Assembly (NCBI GenBank): GCA_032622095.1
Contig: CP136061.1
Coordinates: forward strand, 9,627,287 to 9,691,286
Source: Siphonodentalium dalli
Lineage: Eukaryota; Mollusca; Scaphopoda; Gadilida; Siphonodentaliidae
DNA length: 64,000 bases
Reading direction: 5' to 3'
Shown here: positions 42,591 to 55,260 of the stretch, in pieces
Layout: every line of letters starts with the position of its first letter
How positions within the stretch are numbered: position 1 is the stretch's first letter
Program-made: the position numbers and the translations under genes
The notes under the pieces: model-generated
Told to the model about the DNA's origin: nothing
The model's input: the letters and a program-made list of their open reading frames with translations, nothing else
Database searches by the model: none

Positions 42591-45180
42591 TCAATCATGT
42601 GTATCATCCAAAGATGAGTCACTGTCACAATTGTCCACTATATTGTCCAGATTGTATGGGTTTAAACAATTCAGCTGACATTTACAGGCGAGTGAACAAT
42701 TCAAGTTGGATTTTCGACAGCTACATCTGGACGAAGAACACCTGGAACTTGAACATTTACATGTTGTGATTTCTTGAAAAAATTTTGGTAATGGCTCGGC
42801 AGTCATGAGATTCGGTGTCATGCCTCCTTCATCTTCTTTCCAACCGTAACTGGTAGGAGATGATAACTTCGGAACAGACGTGAGGGCTGCATACCACACA
42901 AATGTTTGGTATTGACTGCGGAGTAGATGTTGATGCAAACAATCTTTAGCTGGTGGAAGTTTTTATAAGTCTGCTGGTTGATGGAACATTTCAGCCCTGA
43001 ATTCATTCACACCACATGCATTTGATGATAGAGAATAAAGTTGCATGATAAACTTTTCTGCCAGAAGTTTATCAAACTGACCATACAGGTCAATAGGTTG
43101 TAGCAGGGAAGGGGTCTTCATGTATTTCTTCCAAGTAGACTTCTTCCCTTTTCCATATAGTTGACTGGTTGTATCACATCCTGTAACTGCATGGTAAATT
43201 GGCAAACCATTAATTACTGATGCGGGAAATTTCTTTTCTATATCATTAATTGACATCCCGGTTTCAATGACAGAAAGCAAATCATATTTAATGTCCTCGG
43301 TAGCCAAATCATTAGTTGAAATGCACATAAGGTTGTTGTCTCTTCGAGAAAATGGGTTGAATTGTTCTACCTTTGATTTCACCTTCTGTACATCTTCTTC
43401 ATCTTTCTTGATCTTTGGAGAGTACCTATCTGTTGACATATTGATAGTTGCACCAGTCTTCATTCCGATCAAGGAACATCCATCTTCAACGTTCTTGGTC
43501 CTTTCACCACATGTTGGCATCCAGCGGTCCAAAGCAGTCCTGTTCCTAGTTATACCAACTAAACCACCTGATGTCTTGCATTTCCGATTAATGTGTTCTA
43601 GGGCTATATCAACCAACACATGGTTAAACCTCGCGCTTGTTTCTTTTATGACGAAGTTACCATTCTTAAATTCTGCATGAACTGTAGGAAAGTTGGAATC
43701 CAGGTTCTCCATCTCATGCAGATATACAATTCCCCATCTTGTGTAGTTCACATGGTCATATACAGCCATCAGCGGTAGCATTCTCCTAAACATATCTAGA
43801 TGTAGATTCCATTGCCCTTCTCTCTCAGCTCGATTAAAGCACAATAAAATTTGGACAAAATTGATGTACTGCAACCAGTATTGAAATGTGCTGTTTGAGA
43901 ATTTTTCTGGCAACAACCAAACAATTTCCTTTGCCTTGCAATAGGAGAAATATTTAGAAATATGGCAGCATCGTAAAGAACGGTAAGAATTGTGTCCATA
44001 TCATTGGCTGGGGCAGGTATGATTGGTAAGTACCCGATAACTGATTTCTCTGATTGTACAGTGGACATTTTCTGGTTGTAGCCTGTCCAAGAAGAAACAT
44101 ACTGTTGATCACCATGATTCCGTGATATTAAGTAGACTAAATCCTTGTATTTGCTTTCTGATTGTAGGTCATCATTTGGTTTAACATCAATCCTGCCAAG
44201 CCCTTGTGGTGAAACGTGGCCTGAAACATTTACAGACTCGACACTATTAAATGCTGGTGGGACAGATTTAAGAACTTTATCCCGTTGTATTCTATCACTC
44301 CGCTGTATTTTGCATGAAGCAGTGCTGTCATCCGGTTTGTCTACGGCTCTCTGAAAAGCTGCCATTTGTGTAACATGGAAGGTTCCTTTTCCATCTAGAG
44401 TCTCCTCAATGATGTTCAGGTTATCTGCAGCAAATTGAATAAATTGACCTTTCTGTAAATTGTTGGGAATGAAAGTTGAATTGTTTAAATGGAATCTCTC
44501 TAACTGAGCATTTGCTTCCGTCGCGTCAATTCGCTGAACAGTTTCATAAGAAATGCTATGACCACCAGCATGTAGAAAGTTCACAAGAAACCTTGACCTA
44601 GATATATGGTGAACAACTAATCTAGTAGCTATATGCTTTTGAGTATTCCGATTACCATGGAACTTAGCAAACAATATCTTGGCCAAGATTTAGAATCTTT
44701 TGATGAGTATCAGACTTCTTCTTGCGACTAAGAGTCAACTCATCTTGATTTGGATCCAGGATTAAGCTAAGAAGAGTATACAAGCTATCAGGAATACAGT
44801 CCTCAGCTGCCTTTGTAGAAATAGAGTAACCTATGTGTTTTGACGATTTCATATCGGAGTGAACTCTCAATGCTACATGGTAGAATTCTTTCATAATACT
44901 AGTATCACTATCTTGATCCACCGATGCATCAGATTGAAAATTACATAGAAGTTCATTGTCTGTTGATTCAAACAAATTATTCAGCTCCTCGATACTATTA
45001 TCGTTTGTGCATGAAGAAAACACAAAGCTTGGGACTGTCTTATTTCTCTGTCTGCGAAATATAATTTCCGGTCCATAGTGTGCTTGGAGTTTGAGTTTCA
45101 GTGTACTTGAGCGAATATTGTTGGCACTTGTTGGACAATTCTCAGATTCAAGCCAGAAGTATCCAAAGCCATCACTGATT
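42591..45180 (-). pseudogene. Decayed member of a large uncharacterised animal ORF family (VTGCDTTS motif, Cys-rich tail)
   Basis: Reading on the minus strand from about 45180, one long coding region of about 860 codons is cut into four pieces. The first is open without an ATG. A frame change near 44675 leads into 44686-43796 and another near 43900-43940 into 43916-42963. An in-frame TAA at 42963 separates the last piece (to 42591). Recognisable landmarks are GHSISYETVQRID, NIIEETLDGKGTF, NRAEREGQWNLHL, GNFVIKETSARFNH, TSGGLVGITRN, YHAVTGCDTTSQLYGKGKK and a Cys-rich C-terminus (CKCSSSRC...RCSC..CSLACKC). I know this ordered set from multi-copy, unnamed proteins in cnidarians, molluscs and echinoderms. 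The VTGCDTTS part resembles a nuclease-like (PIN/FEN-type) region, but no activity is established. High copy number suggests a mobile origin. Confidence 0.7.
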
Positions 45181-47700
45181 CATTTTCTTCTGTGGATAAT
45201 AGAGTACTATTTATTATCTGTCAGTTACTTATTTTTCCATGACATCCATGCAGATGAATAATGGACTTTTTCAATGTATACATTATAACTGAATGGTGGA
45301 GTCCACTTATTTAATAATTGAAATGTTGAACAAAAACAAACGCTTTATTTCTGGATTTATTCAATATTATTCAATAATCTGAGCTATGTTTCAAATAATA
45401 GTACTGGATTTGAATTTTGTGATATACGTCCGAAAACTGTTCGCTGTAAGTGACTGACAGAGAATTATGAAGACACAATTACCACCATGTCCAAAAAAAA
45501 AAATTATTCAAGCATTTTTATTATTTTTTTTTTTCGACCGACCCTACTAAAACAATGTTTAAAAAAATCCGTAAAGCAGAAAAATAAAAAAGTTGGCCTT
45601 ATCTGACAAACCAAAGGCTAATAGTATTTTTTATGGAATACATGTTGCTTTATAATATGTCCTGCAGACAAAAATACATAATTTTAAAGGAATATACAGT
45701 AGAAAATGACTAAAAAATGACAATTTTTCCTATTAAAATGTCTGAAAATGGCATTAATGTTTAAAAATATATAATTTTACAGCTCAATACATATTAGTAC
45801 ATCTTTACTTCTATCTATTTAGAAGAAATCAGCTAAAAAAATCTTATCTTTAAAAAGTGTTGTCAATGGATAGAGACCAATTATGTATTTTTAGATTTAT
45901 TTTCTATGGGCGACAGAGTTATGCCCCTTGTATGGCCCTGCACACCTGTACAGTTTGACTACCGGGCGTGGAGTGACCCTGAGGTGTCCCTTTATACATT
46001 AGAAAAGGTTTCAGTTATATACATTCATATGTCGACAAAAATGATTTCTAGAGGTTTTTTGTGGTTTTGGCCTCTGTACTATTACAGGATAGGAGGATGC
46101 AAAAATTCCAGTCAAGTACCTGTATATATACCTCACCCTGCACTATATTCAGAGTTACATGTTGGTGTTTAGGTTATAATACATGCTGTATTCAGGAAGG
46201 AATAATGCAAGTATACAATTTGACCACACATAATGAAAGTTTGTATTCCATAAACGAAACCTTGAGTGAAATAATTCATTCATAAAGAACGCTTCTGTCG
46301 ACAACATTCTCCATGTGTGAAGAACAGAGAAATATGATTTACTGGTCTCGATTTCCTTCCAACTAACTCAGTTTAATATTCTTTCATTATGAAAATGTCC
46401 CGGTCACATTCCATTTTTAGACCAGGCCAACTCTGCTGTAAAACCAAAGTATCCCAACTATTTTCTGGAATTAGTTTTTGCAGAAGATTTCAGAATTCTA
46501 AATGAATTGTTAATACAATACACGTGCGTCGGACAGCGTGATAATATGAAATGGACTATAGTATTTTTGATATAACTGTAGTTGGTTTCTGATGTGTGCC
46601 TCCCGATATTGAGACACACTAATCGGAAAACGCTCTTCTGAACTTGTCGCCAAAGAGTTTAAAGTTCGGATAGTCCAGTATGATACCCTCTGAACTCTTT
46701 TTGCCCTACTTTCACACGATCATTTTTGGTAAAGTCGCCGGCGATTTTCAATGCTCGTTCCGTTTCCTTAGCGGAACAGAATTGGAAAACCATCGCTGAA
46801 TAGAAATCTGTACAGAAACTGTTTTTAAACCAGATATCCCGCATATCAACATATCAGCATACCGCATATCAACAAGGCCAGGTTATAATTCCCCAACAAT
46901 TTTTCCAAATCATGTTATTGCCTGTGATTAGAAAATCTTTGCACTCATTTTTTGGATCGTAACGAAGTGTACCAATGTATATCATTAACACCAGCGATCG
47001 ATGCTAATTATGATCCGCGAGGTGTTTCTAATATACACCTACCATAAACCTAATGACAGTAGCAGACCATGCACCTACGCGTAATGAGATCCCATTAAAA
47101 ACTTGGGTAAAGTCGTACCATCACGTCCACATGTTTTGAATTGATTATGAAAACCACGTCTTCATGTGCTGATAACGTTACCAAAGAAACACTACTTGAA
47201 AGTAATGATATCTATAAAGATTACATAAACGTGCATCCAGATCCATACTATAGGCCCTTGGTATAACTCTACACTACATGTCAATGACTAATGTGTCTAT
47301 CACATGCATACACAATGAGACTATGATTATCATTTTTCCAATTGACTTTATAACGTCACCTCGCTGAATCACCGAATATGTTACTGCATAGTATACATGT
47401 AGTAACAGACCAGTTGGAGACTTTTAACGAAAACTCAACAATATCATATGAATATAGATTGAGTTTTGACAATAGACCAAATATATCACGCCCCTGTGGC
47501 GTTTGATTGGTTTATACAAGTCCATAAAATCTTGGTCGAACCCATTGGACATTGTGACCTGAATTATGTCTTCGCAGATATGTCTTTGCAATCTCTGTTC
47601 TCATGCCTGAATACCTGCCTGCGTGACACACCCGTGTGTCTATACAAATACAATGTGTTCAGCCTTCACATTTGGCTGATTGTCTTTAGACTGGGTGTCT
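45181..47700. other. Non-coding stretch
   Basis: Contains an A/T tract at 45495-45535 and several weak ORFs without motifs. An opening near 45906 (ATGGGCGACAGAGTTATGCC) leads into unremarkable codons and is not annotated. No RNA gene or tandem repeat seen. Confidence 0.4.
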
Positions 47701-47704
47701 AAGA

Positions 47705-48005
47705 TTGTTGTTGTTTGTCTCGGAAGATGATTTTATTCACCATAATTTGTCGGCTTTGCATGCCGCTATGGTTATATCTCCCTCAGCAATTATTCAATGT
47801 CCGAAAAGGAGTACGTGACATGTTAACAGCCTATCATATTAGCTGTATGTCTCTTGAGAGATGATTATGTTTATACCATCATATACATCGCCGGCCTTGC
47901 ATGCCGCTATATATATGGTGTATATCTCCCTCGGCTATTTTTCAGTTTCCGAATAGGAGAGTTCGACATTATAACAGCCTAACATTGTTGCATGTCTCTA
48001 TAGGC
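47705..48005 (+). repeat. Diverged tandem duplication, about 155 bp
   Basis: Two adjacent units share GAGAGATGATTAT/GGAAGATGATTTT, a TTGCATGCCGCTAT landmark (47756 and 47896), ATATCTCCCTC, TTTCCGAATAGGAG/TGTCCGAAAAGGAG and AACAGCCTA. Many substitutions separate them. Confidence 0.75.
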
Positions 48006-48239
48006 TAGGTGTCTATAGACATTCGATATAAATATCGAACATGTTACCGTTTGCTTTCACACAAGTCAAAAGCACTGAATGTAAATCCTTTCGATGCCAT
48101 GGCGTAGAAAACAGAACTATTAAATAAATCTGTTACGAAATCAAAAGCCACATACAATCGGCAATACAAATATTTTTGCCATGTTAATACACACATCGAA
48201 AATAACAGGCGTGCGTCTTATATCGCCATAATAAGAAAG

Positions 48240-48376
48240 TGAGGATATATAGTGGAGTGGTCCACTCACAAGCTGTGGGGGATTAAATTGCTTTAATCTG
48301 ATTGGATGGTTTCGCTACGCTCCACCACAGGCAAGTTGATTATGCTAGAAGGGGATAATTCTGACCGAAATAATAT
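48240..48376 (-). repeat. Dispersed repeat, copy 2 (inverted relative to 9.28 kb)
   Basis: Reverse complement of 9283-9425 over about 135 bp, ending ATAATTCTGACCGAAATAAT. Confidence 0.8.
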
Positions 48377-48595
48377 GATCGCACGTGACACGTAGTGGAG
48401 CAACCACACAAATACATCAAACTATCACAACAATTTCCATCTATATACGTAGTTTCCAACTGTTGCTGTGTCAGTCATGGGATTTAAAAATGTTGAATAC
48501 TTTCACCAAAGTTGGAGGGGCGGATTCCGCGGAACACTACAGTACAACCACCCTGCCACCACGTATCTCGTTAAAACAACTCATACACATCCATG

Positions 48596-48938
48596 CCAAA
48601 CTAAAGCTGAAGGGGTCACTCTCACCAAAAAAAGTGCTGAAGGTACACAGGATTTGAAAATGTGCTGAAGGGTACACAGGGTTTGAAATGTCATTCTAAA
48701 TGACGTTTAGTTTTCGTATCTGCCATGATTTCTCTTATAGAATAATTGTTTACGTTCCAATGAACATTAAAATGAACTGAAAACAAACTGCTAATGGACG
48801 CCAGACTTTCAGAAACACAGTTTAAGTAGCGGTGTTAGTGGCGATCACAAACCCTGTGTACCCTTCAGCACATTTTGCGAATCCTGTGTACCCTTCAGCA
48901 CTTTTTTAGTGAGAGTGACTCCTTCAGCCAAACTAAAG
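48596..48938. mobile_element. MITE with about 80-bp inverted ends and 11-bp target duplication
   Basis: The element spans 48607-48927 (321 bp) and is flanked by exact direct repeats CCAAACTAAAG at 48596-48606 and 48928-48938. The inverted ends start CTGAAGGNGTCACTCTCAC and run for about 80 bp with few mismatches; each contains two copies of GTGCTGAAGGGTACACAGG. An 11-bp duplication is at the long end for Mutator-like elements (usually 8-11), so MULE mobilisation is the best guess. No protein encoded. Confidence 0.9.
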
Positions 48939-49434
48939 CTAGCAACTTTCCACGTTTATATATGACAAATATAAATGTTTACATGGGCGCTATATCCCAA
49001 AATATCACTGGGGAAATCTTTCGCGCGAACAGTTTCATGCGCTAGCTAGCTAGCTCTTGTCAATAGAAAACATCTCTCGTTTGAATCCAGTCTGTATTCT
49101 AGAAAATGGTCTTTAGAGAAGTCTCTTAATTACATTTAAGTGTATATATTGTGGAAGGCAGCTGAATTAGCTCATTGCATGGTCAAAATTTCAAACTGAT
49201 AGTCAAAATGACATTTGAAAACATGATGAAGAATATAATCTTATATGCACTCACTAGTTTTAAAAGAAGAACAAACAAAAAAGGAACAATGAAAACCAAA
49301 CAAACAAACAACACGTTTGTAGGGAGGGATCCCATATTTATTGTGTGCATATTGTATATAAAATGTCCTTTGGCCATTTTGTATATATAATTGCGTTTAG
49401 TCTAGTGATGTGAAATCGGTGTTTCCGGTAAAGA
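48939..49434. other. Non-coding stretch
   Basis: No gene recognised. Short GCTAGCTAGCTAG run at 49041. Confidence 0.4.
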
Positions 49435-49693
49435 CCAAATGAGGCCCCCACCCCCACCCCCCATGGAATACGGAATACCACTTAACACAGATGGTGGAAT
49501 ACGGAATACCAGTTAACAGCCATATGGAATACATACAAATATATGAAAATTCCATTTTTTGGAAGGTCGGCGTATGAATACCTGTATTTTTGGAATACCG
49601 AATACCTCCTAACAGAGGGGCCGGAATACGGCGTACCGCATAACAGGGCATGGAATACGGCGTACGAAAAGAGGGGGTGGGGGCCTCCCAAAT
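49435..49693. mobile_element. MITE with GAGGCCCCCAC inverted ends and CCAAAT target duplication
   Basis: The element spans 49441-49687 (247 bp) between direct repeats CCAAAT at 49435-49440 and 49688-49693. The ends are inverted GAGGCCCCCACCCCC, almost exactly repeated in complement on the right. The interior is built from repeated GGAATACGG / GGAATACC strings, at least six of them. No protein encoded; the superfamily is not assignable from a 6-bp duplication alone. Confidence 0.88.
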
Positions 49694-50090
49694 GTGTCTG
49701 AATTTCTGGCCCACAAAACCAACTGACGTAAATGACGTCATGGACCTTGTCATGACGTCTTCGCTGGTTTTCAGAAAATGGTCAAAATGAAACTAATTCA
49801 TAAGCCTACATAACATAGGAATTGTTCAGAAAAACTGAAGTTGCTAATTTCATAACCATCCCACTTGGTCCACTTCCGATTCCGTGATTTCACAATTTGA
49901 TATTATTGTTCCCACAAGGCTTGGCAAAAGCGGAGCGGAAGTCACGTGATTTTTAACCCATTTTTCTTGTCCGGATTTTCATCGCGTCGAAATTCTGTTT
50001 CATGGTATTGTAAAAATTAATGACGTCATTCACGCCTAAACATGAAAAGCAACAAACGCGCCTGCGGCGCGTTGTGGTTGCTATTATTAA
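49694..50090. other. Non-coding stretch with a GC hairpin
   Basis: AACGCGCCTGCGGCGCGTT at 50055-50073 is a short GC-rich hairpin just before the LINE fragment. Nothing else seen. Confidence 0.45.
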
Positions 50091-50500
50091 GGAAGTTATG
50101 AAGTAAAAGTTGCAAATGAAGAACATTTTATTCAAGAATGTACACTATACAATAGCTTGAGGGAAAATTATGAATCCATATTTAATAGCGCGGAGGAAAT
50201 ATCAACTGAATCTATTTTAAATCCAACAACATATTGGGATACAAAACATATCTGTGATTTTATTAAACACGCCTTTGAATTACGAAAGAAGAAAGTAGAT
50301 AAGGACACTATAAACAAATATGAGCTCATTCTGGTCGGATAGTAATTATGTATTCTACATACAGCTACATGTACATGTATATTATATTTGTTATGCTCCA
50401 TATATATGTTCAAAATTTATTTATTTGTCTGTATTTCAATAACGCAAACATGTTTTAATATGGGCTTTTTCCAATAAAGATTGATTGATTGATATATATT
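50091..50500 (+). pseudogene. 3' end of a LINE (5'-truncated), with TGAT-repeat tail
   Basis: Open codons from 50091 encode about 83 residues ending YELILVG then a stop at 50340-50342. They carry the EEHFIQECTLYNSLRENYES block, like the Cys/His region that closes many RT ORF2 proteins, and FIKHAFELRKKK near the end. About 130 bp later the sequence closes with AATAAAGATTGATTGATTGA, an AATAAA-like signal and a TGAT tail. Only the last tenth of the element remains. Confidence 0.7.
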
Positions 50501-51390
50501 TATATTATTAGATACTGCATGAAACAAGTATAATTTCCATCAGGAGGTATTTGTGCTCGATGATAAAATTGTGTAACTAAAATAGTCTGGCTTTGACAGA
50601 TAGTGTCCAAATTTTTCCAGTCACTGAAAATAGGGATGGGGCTGAAATTCCGACCCCTGCAAGTTGACCCCTCCTCCAAACCTCTCTGAATGTTTTCACG
50701 GGTTTAGTAATGATTTTCCTGAATTATTTCAGTGGATTTGTGGAGAAACTAACCTGTGTTAACTTCTCTGTTTCTTTTGTGATATCTCTGGCATTAATAT
50801 CTGTGATATTGTCTATTGATTCTGTGGAGAGAAGAACATAATTATATTGACATCATAGCGAGCCCGAAACGAGACCCCTCGTTCACAAGCGCTAATCATA
50901 TATATGTGTACACTAGATTTGTTCTGTTTTCGGTTTTCTGAATATGTATGTCGCTGAACAATCAAAATTAATGTTACTTATCAATTACCAATCAAAATTA
51001 ACGTTACTATACCATAATTGATTAAAGTGGCCAGGAGCAAATATAAATGTCTTTTTCAGCAAAGGTGAGTTATACTCCATTATAATGAGTAATACCATGA
51101 ACCATTACGTGTGCATCTGCATATTACTGCATACCACGGACTATAGAAGAAAGTCGGGGTGTCAACCTCACTAAATATTTAAGACAATAGAGCTAGCAAA
51201 TGACTCGTATATCACATTTTAACGTGACTAATTTAGAAGTAGACATTTGTAAGACATGAGACAGTAGTGGTTTGATGTTCTAAATTAAACAAGAGGTGTG
51301 CACTCGAGTGCTAGCATACCCCCACCGTGGCAAATTCAACCCGCATTATCCGTAAACTCAACCAAAAAGATTTTTATCTTTAAAGAAAAA
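50501..51390. other. Non-coding stretch
   Basis: A direct repeat of CAATCAAAATTAAYGTTACT (about 50960 and 50990) is present. No gene recognised. Confidence 0.45.
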
Positions 51391-51391
51391 T

Positions 51392-51800
51392 TCGGACTAA
51401 TAATATCGATATGGTGTCACAAGAAGCTTGTACAGAAAAAATTATTCAAATCGGTTCATATTTGTTAAAGTTATTAAGTCAGACAGAATTTTCTAAGTCA
51501 AAATAAGTCGAAAATGAGGTGTAATATTACGAAAAACAGTCTGAGCCAATCCCTAGCCGCATCACGTAGAGAGGGTATTGTGAGAAACATGTATACCAAA
51601 AATTATTGAAATCGGTTCATATTTGTTAAAGTTATTAAGTCGGACAGAATTTTCTAAGTCAAAATAAGTCGAAAAAGAGGCGTAACTTGAACAAAAAAAG
51701 TCGGACCGAACCACAATTAGCATCATGCGGAGAGACAGTCCTGAGGAGATTGCATACAAAAAATTATTGAAATCGGTTTATAGTTGTTCGAGTTATGAGG
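51392..51800 (+). repeat. About 160-bp tandem repeat, roughly 3 units, ending in a GGACGG tract
   Basis: The landmark AAAAATTATTNAAATCGGTT occurs at about 51437, 51599 and 51758 (steps of about 161 and 159 bp). The third unit leads into a GGACGGACGG tract and CAATCCAGTATATAATTA. The last unit is duplicated at 57968. Confidence 0.85.
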
Positions 51801-52655
51801 TCGGACGGACGGACGGATGGACAAACAAACAACAAACGGACGGAGAAAGCGTGACGGACGGACGGACGCAGTCAATCCAGTATATAATTAATTAATTTTT
51901 AAATCAACTAAAATTTATAAAGCACATGCTCATTGAATTTCCTCATTTTATGGCCATACATGTCCTGTTTATGAGGTAATCTAACTGCCATGTACATTGA
52001 GATATGCATTACTTTAGAGAGGATAAGGTGATCGAGTGCAATGTGAAAATCGATGATATTATAGTATTAATGTCTGGTGTATTGGAACTGCATGCAGTCT
52101 TGATTGAGATTCCATGCTATATCGATATAATGTTTCTTTATGTGAAAAAAAAGACTTTAATTTTGCTTATTTTAATGTCGTCAGTATATGTATATAAAAG
52201 TTGTGGGTGGAAACTTTGGACACTTGGACAATTCATTGAATAATGTCTACAGCCCGTGTTAATTCTATTATAGTGCAAAAGTGTTCCCCGCAATGTTCTT
52301 CTGTTTGACATTCCGTTTCAGTGAGGTCAGGTAATTCAACGACATTATTTTCCTCTTTTTTTTTCTACAACGAGAGGCCGATCATGATCAACATGTCAAT
52401 ATTAACATCCATGACAAATTTCATGACGATCAGACAAACAGTACGACCTGTAGCCCGTGCTAATGGATTGAATTTTTAAATGCAAGATGGCCACTGGCGG
52501 CCATGTTTTTTGTCCGAATGACACCAAAATGACTCGTTCCCATCTGCATTCCAGTTTCAACAGCCATGACAAATTTTATGATGATCGGACTAAAGGTACG
52601 ACCTGTAGCCCGTGCTAAAGGATTTAGTCATACATTAAGAGTAAAATCCAAGATG
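51702..52655 (+). repeat. Segmental duplication, copy A
   Basis: From CGGACCGAACCACAATTAGC onward this matches 57968-58920 at a constant offset of 6266 bp for at least about 930 bp, with a handful of differences. Both copies contain an identical 79-codon chance ORF (52004-52243 and 58270-58509), which I do not consider a gene. The right part of the duplication is the satellite. Confidence 0.93.
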
Positions 52656-52925
52656 GCTGCTGGCGGCCATGTTATTTGCCCGAATAACCCAAAAATGACC
52701 TGTTCCCATCTACATGTCATTGTTAACATCCATTACTAATTTTATGATGATCGGACTAAAGGTACGACCTGTAGCCCGTGCTAAAGGATTTAGTCATACA
52801 AAGAGTAAAATCAAAGATGCCTGCTGGCGGCCATGTTTTTTGGCCGAATGACCCCAAAATGACTCGTTCCCATCTACATGTCATTATTAACATTCTTGAC
52901 AAATCCGTGCTAATGGATTGAATTT
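52390..52925 (+). repeat. Satellite block (155/164-bp family)
   Basis: GGCGGCCATG landmarks lie at 52496, 52662 and 52826 (steps of 166 and 164 bp; the 166 comes from a two-base insertion near 52634). The block ends abruptly at about 52927 inside a monomer. Confidence 0.93.
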
Positions 52926-52928
52926 TTC

Positions 52929-52966
52929 ACCCACTGACCAACGCGCGAAGCGCGTTCAGTGGGTGT
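52929..52966. other. GC-rich hairpin at the satellite edge
   Basis: CACCCACTG and AACGCGC pair with GCGCGTT and CAGTGGGTG around a tiny GAA loop. It sits exactly where the satellite is interrupted, and may be the end of another element. Confidence 0.6.
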
Positions 52967-53807
52967 ACTATTATCGTAGGACTCATGCGTTTCTGCTGAA
53001 TTGAAATAGTGCCTATGCGTTTCTGCTGAGCTGCACTGACGTTTGATCGCAAAATAAAATTATAACCATTATCAAAGCACACGTTTGGATAACACCGCCA
53101 TAAACAGTTTCATATTATGATGTTGAGCTCATATCGTCAATAAAATTATAGTTATAATTGATAAAACTAAATTGTACTGCTAAAGTAATTCTACCAATTG
53201 GGTAACTAGATTCAGGTTGAGCTAGAACTTGAGAAATTTTTAATTTCAACCAATTGAAATGCCGCTGGAATTGGAAAGGGTTAAGGTTGTGGGGCAACGC
53301 AAATGACGTCATCGAAAACAAGGCGACTCAAAATGAGTCAAAAATCGTACACAGTACATGTCTCGCTTCGTCTCGGAATCGTGATTTAAATTCATTCATT
53401 TTGACTGTTACTGTGTCCTAAGATATTAGCAACTTGTGGAATGTGCTTAGGAAGGATTGTTTTGATATCTAATAAGTGGGATTTACCTCCCAAAAAGGTG
53501 AGTTTCAGGCCTGCATTTGTTGTCAATCTGTATTATCTGATTCTGACAGCGCTCGTCTGCAACTGCAATTGGCAGAATTCGCGTGTTTGACTAAACGTTT
53601 TCTCCACTCGATTCTCGAGTCAAAATGCACAATAATCGGTCAAATTCTTTCAATAATTCTATCTAAATACATCTTAGCTATTATTCGGATCAGATCTCCC
53701 CGTCGAGAAAGCGATATGTTGACCAAAACGACACTTGAGAAAGTTGTTTACATTTTGAGCGCACACTGCCTGCGGCACAGTACACGCTCGATTTTTATCA
53801 TGGAAAC
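52967..53807. other. Non-coding stretch
   Basis: The 119-codon open frame at 53476-53835 has no motif and runs into the following tandem repeat; not annotated as a gene. GCGTTTCTGCTGA occurs twice near 52988 and 53019. Confidence 0.4.
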
Positions 53808-54330
53808 AAATCAATTTCTTCCATCTAAAAGATAATTACGTGCTGGACCCTGTCATTTTAGGAATATATAAGTATTCCACGCAGACATACCTCAGTCTCA
53901 GCTTAAAATTTTGAAAAATAACAGTTTTATCGACATAAATCGATTTGAATGGGAAAATCCCGTGTTAAAATTTATCATTGAAAAAAAATAATTTCTTCCC
54001 TCTAAAAAATAATTACGTGCTGTACCCTGTCATTTTAGGAATATATAGGTATTCCACGCGGACACACCAAGTCTCAGCTTAAAATTTTGAAAAATAAGAG
54101 TTTTATCGACATAAATCGATTTGAATAGCAAATCCCATGTTAAAATTTATCATCGAAAAAAAATAATTTCTTCCATCTAAAAAATAATTACGTGCTGTAC
54201 CCTGTCATTTTAGGAATATATAAGTATTCCACACAGACACACCAAGTTTCAGCTTAAAATTTTGAAAAATAAGAATTTTATCGACATAAATCAATTTTAA
54301 TGGCAGATCCCATGTTAAATAATAAATTTT
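53808..54330 (+). repeat. 177-bp tandem repeat, 3 units
   Basis: ATAATTACGTGCTGNACCCT occurs near 53832, 54009 and 54185, giving steps of about 177 bp. Each unit includes TCATTTTAGGAATATATA and TTTTATCGACATAAATC. The copies are very similar, suggesting recent expansion. Confidence 0.92.
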
Positions 54331-54379
54331 AGGGCCCTGCGAATGTTTTCTGAGCTGTTCCATATTGGCCAACAGAGTC

Positions 54380-55260
54380 CATATTTGACAGGTTCTACCT
54401 GATAATTGTGCAACAGTACAGTCGCGTTACTTTATACGTCAACATTGGTCATTATCACCCGACAAATTTATTTCGGTCTATCGTATCAACCCCCATGTAG
54501 CCTGACTAAGTGTCAACATTGGTCTTTATCGCTCCACTAATTTTTATCGTCTCATCGGTATGAATTCCATATCCAATTATCCACATATAACCAACCGAAC
54601 CTCTAATCCCGGTCCAATTTTTTTTTTTTTCATCGCTATAGTCAAGTTACGTAATATTTTATCACGTGATAATTTTACTTATATGTCTATGGTATTACTA
54701 TAGTATACGGTATACGTATATCAATTGCTATTCCTTTCTATATAATCCTGGTGCCATCTATAGAGTAAGAGATAATTTCAGACCCCTCCCCCAATTTTAT
54801 ATCATTACCGCTACAGTACAGTCGCGATGCATCACATGGCAACATTGATCGCTATCGCTCTACTAATTTATGTCAGTTCATCGTTCCCCTTTTTCTCCGA
54901 GTCTATTTAACCAACCCAACATCTAAACCCGGCCTAAATTATTTTCATCGGTATACCGTAGTTGTGTTACATACATATTTTTATCATTTGATTCCAATTT
55001 GCATTGTACCACTATAGAAGTCCATAAATGACTATTCTGGCACTATATAGAGATAACGAAGATTATTACAACCCCCCCCCCCCATTTTATAGCCTTGTTG
55101 CAACAGTAGAGTTGAGATGCATGATATGTCAACATTGGTCATTATCGCTCTACAAATTTATATCGGTTCAACCCTTAGTTCCCTGTATCGCCCACTCCTC
55201 CCTCAATTTATTTTTTCATTTGTATTATAGTCTCGTTACGTACATATTTTATCTCTTGTA
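54380..55260 (+). repeat. Diverged tandem repeat, about 290 bp
   Basis: TCAACATTGGTCATTATCGC-type landmarks lie near 54441, 54513, 54838 and 55127. The last two are about 290 bp apart with collinear sequence between (ACAGTAGAGTTGAGATGC, CTACAAATTTATNTCGGTTCA, ACGTACATATTTTATC). A poly-C tract at 55071-55083 is internal to a unit. Confidence 0.7.

Noticed and set aside
49397-49753. 118-codon minus-strand ORF
   Set aside because: It is a translation of the GGAATACGG MITE and its flanks.
52004-52243. 79-codon ORF present identically at 58270-58509
   Set aside because: The identity reflects the segmental duplication. Composition is low in coding signal and no motif is visible.
53476-53835. 119-codon ORF
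   Set aside because: No motif or domain pattern, and its end lies in the 177-bp tandem repeat.
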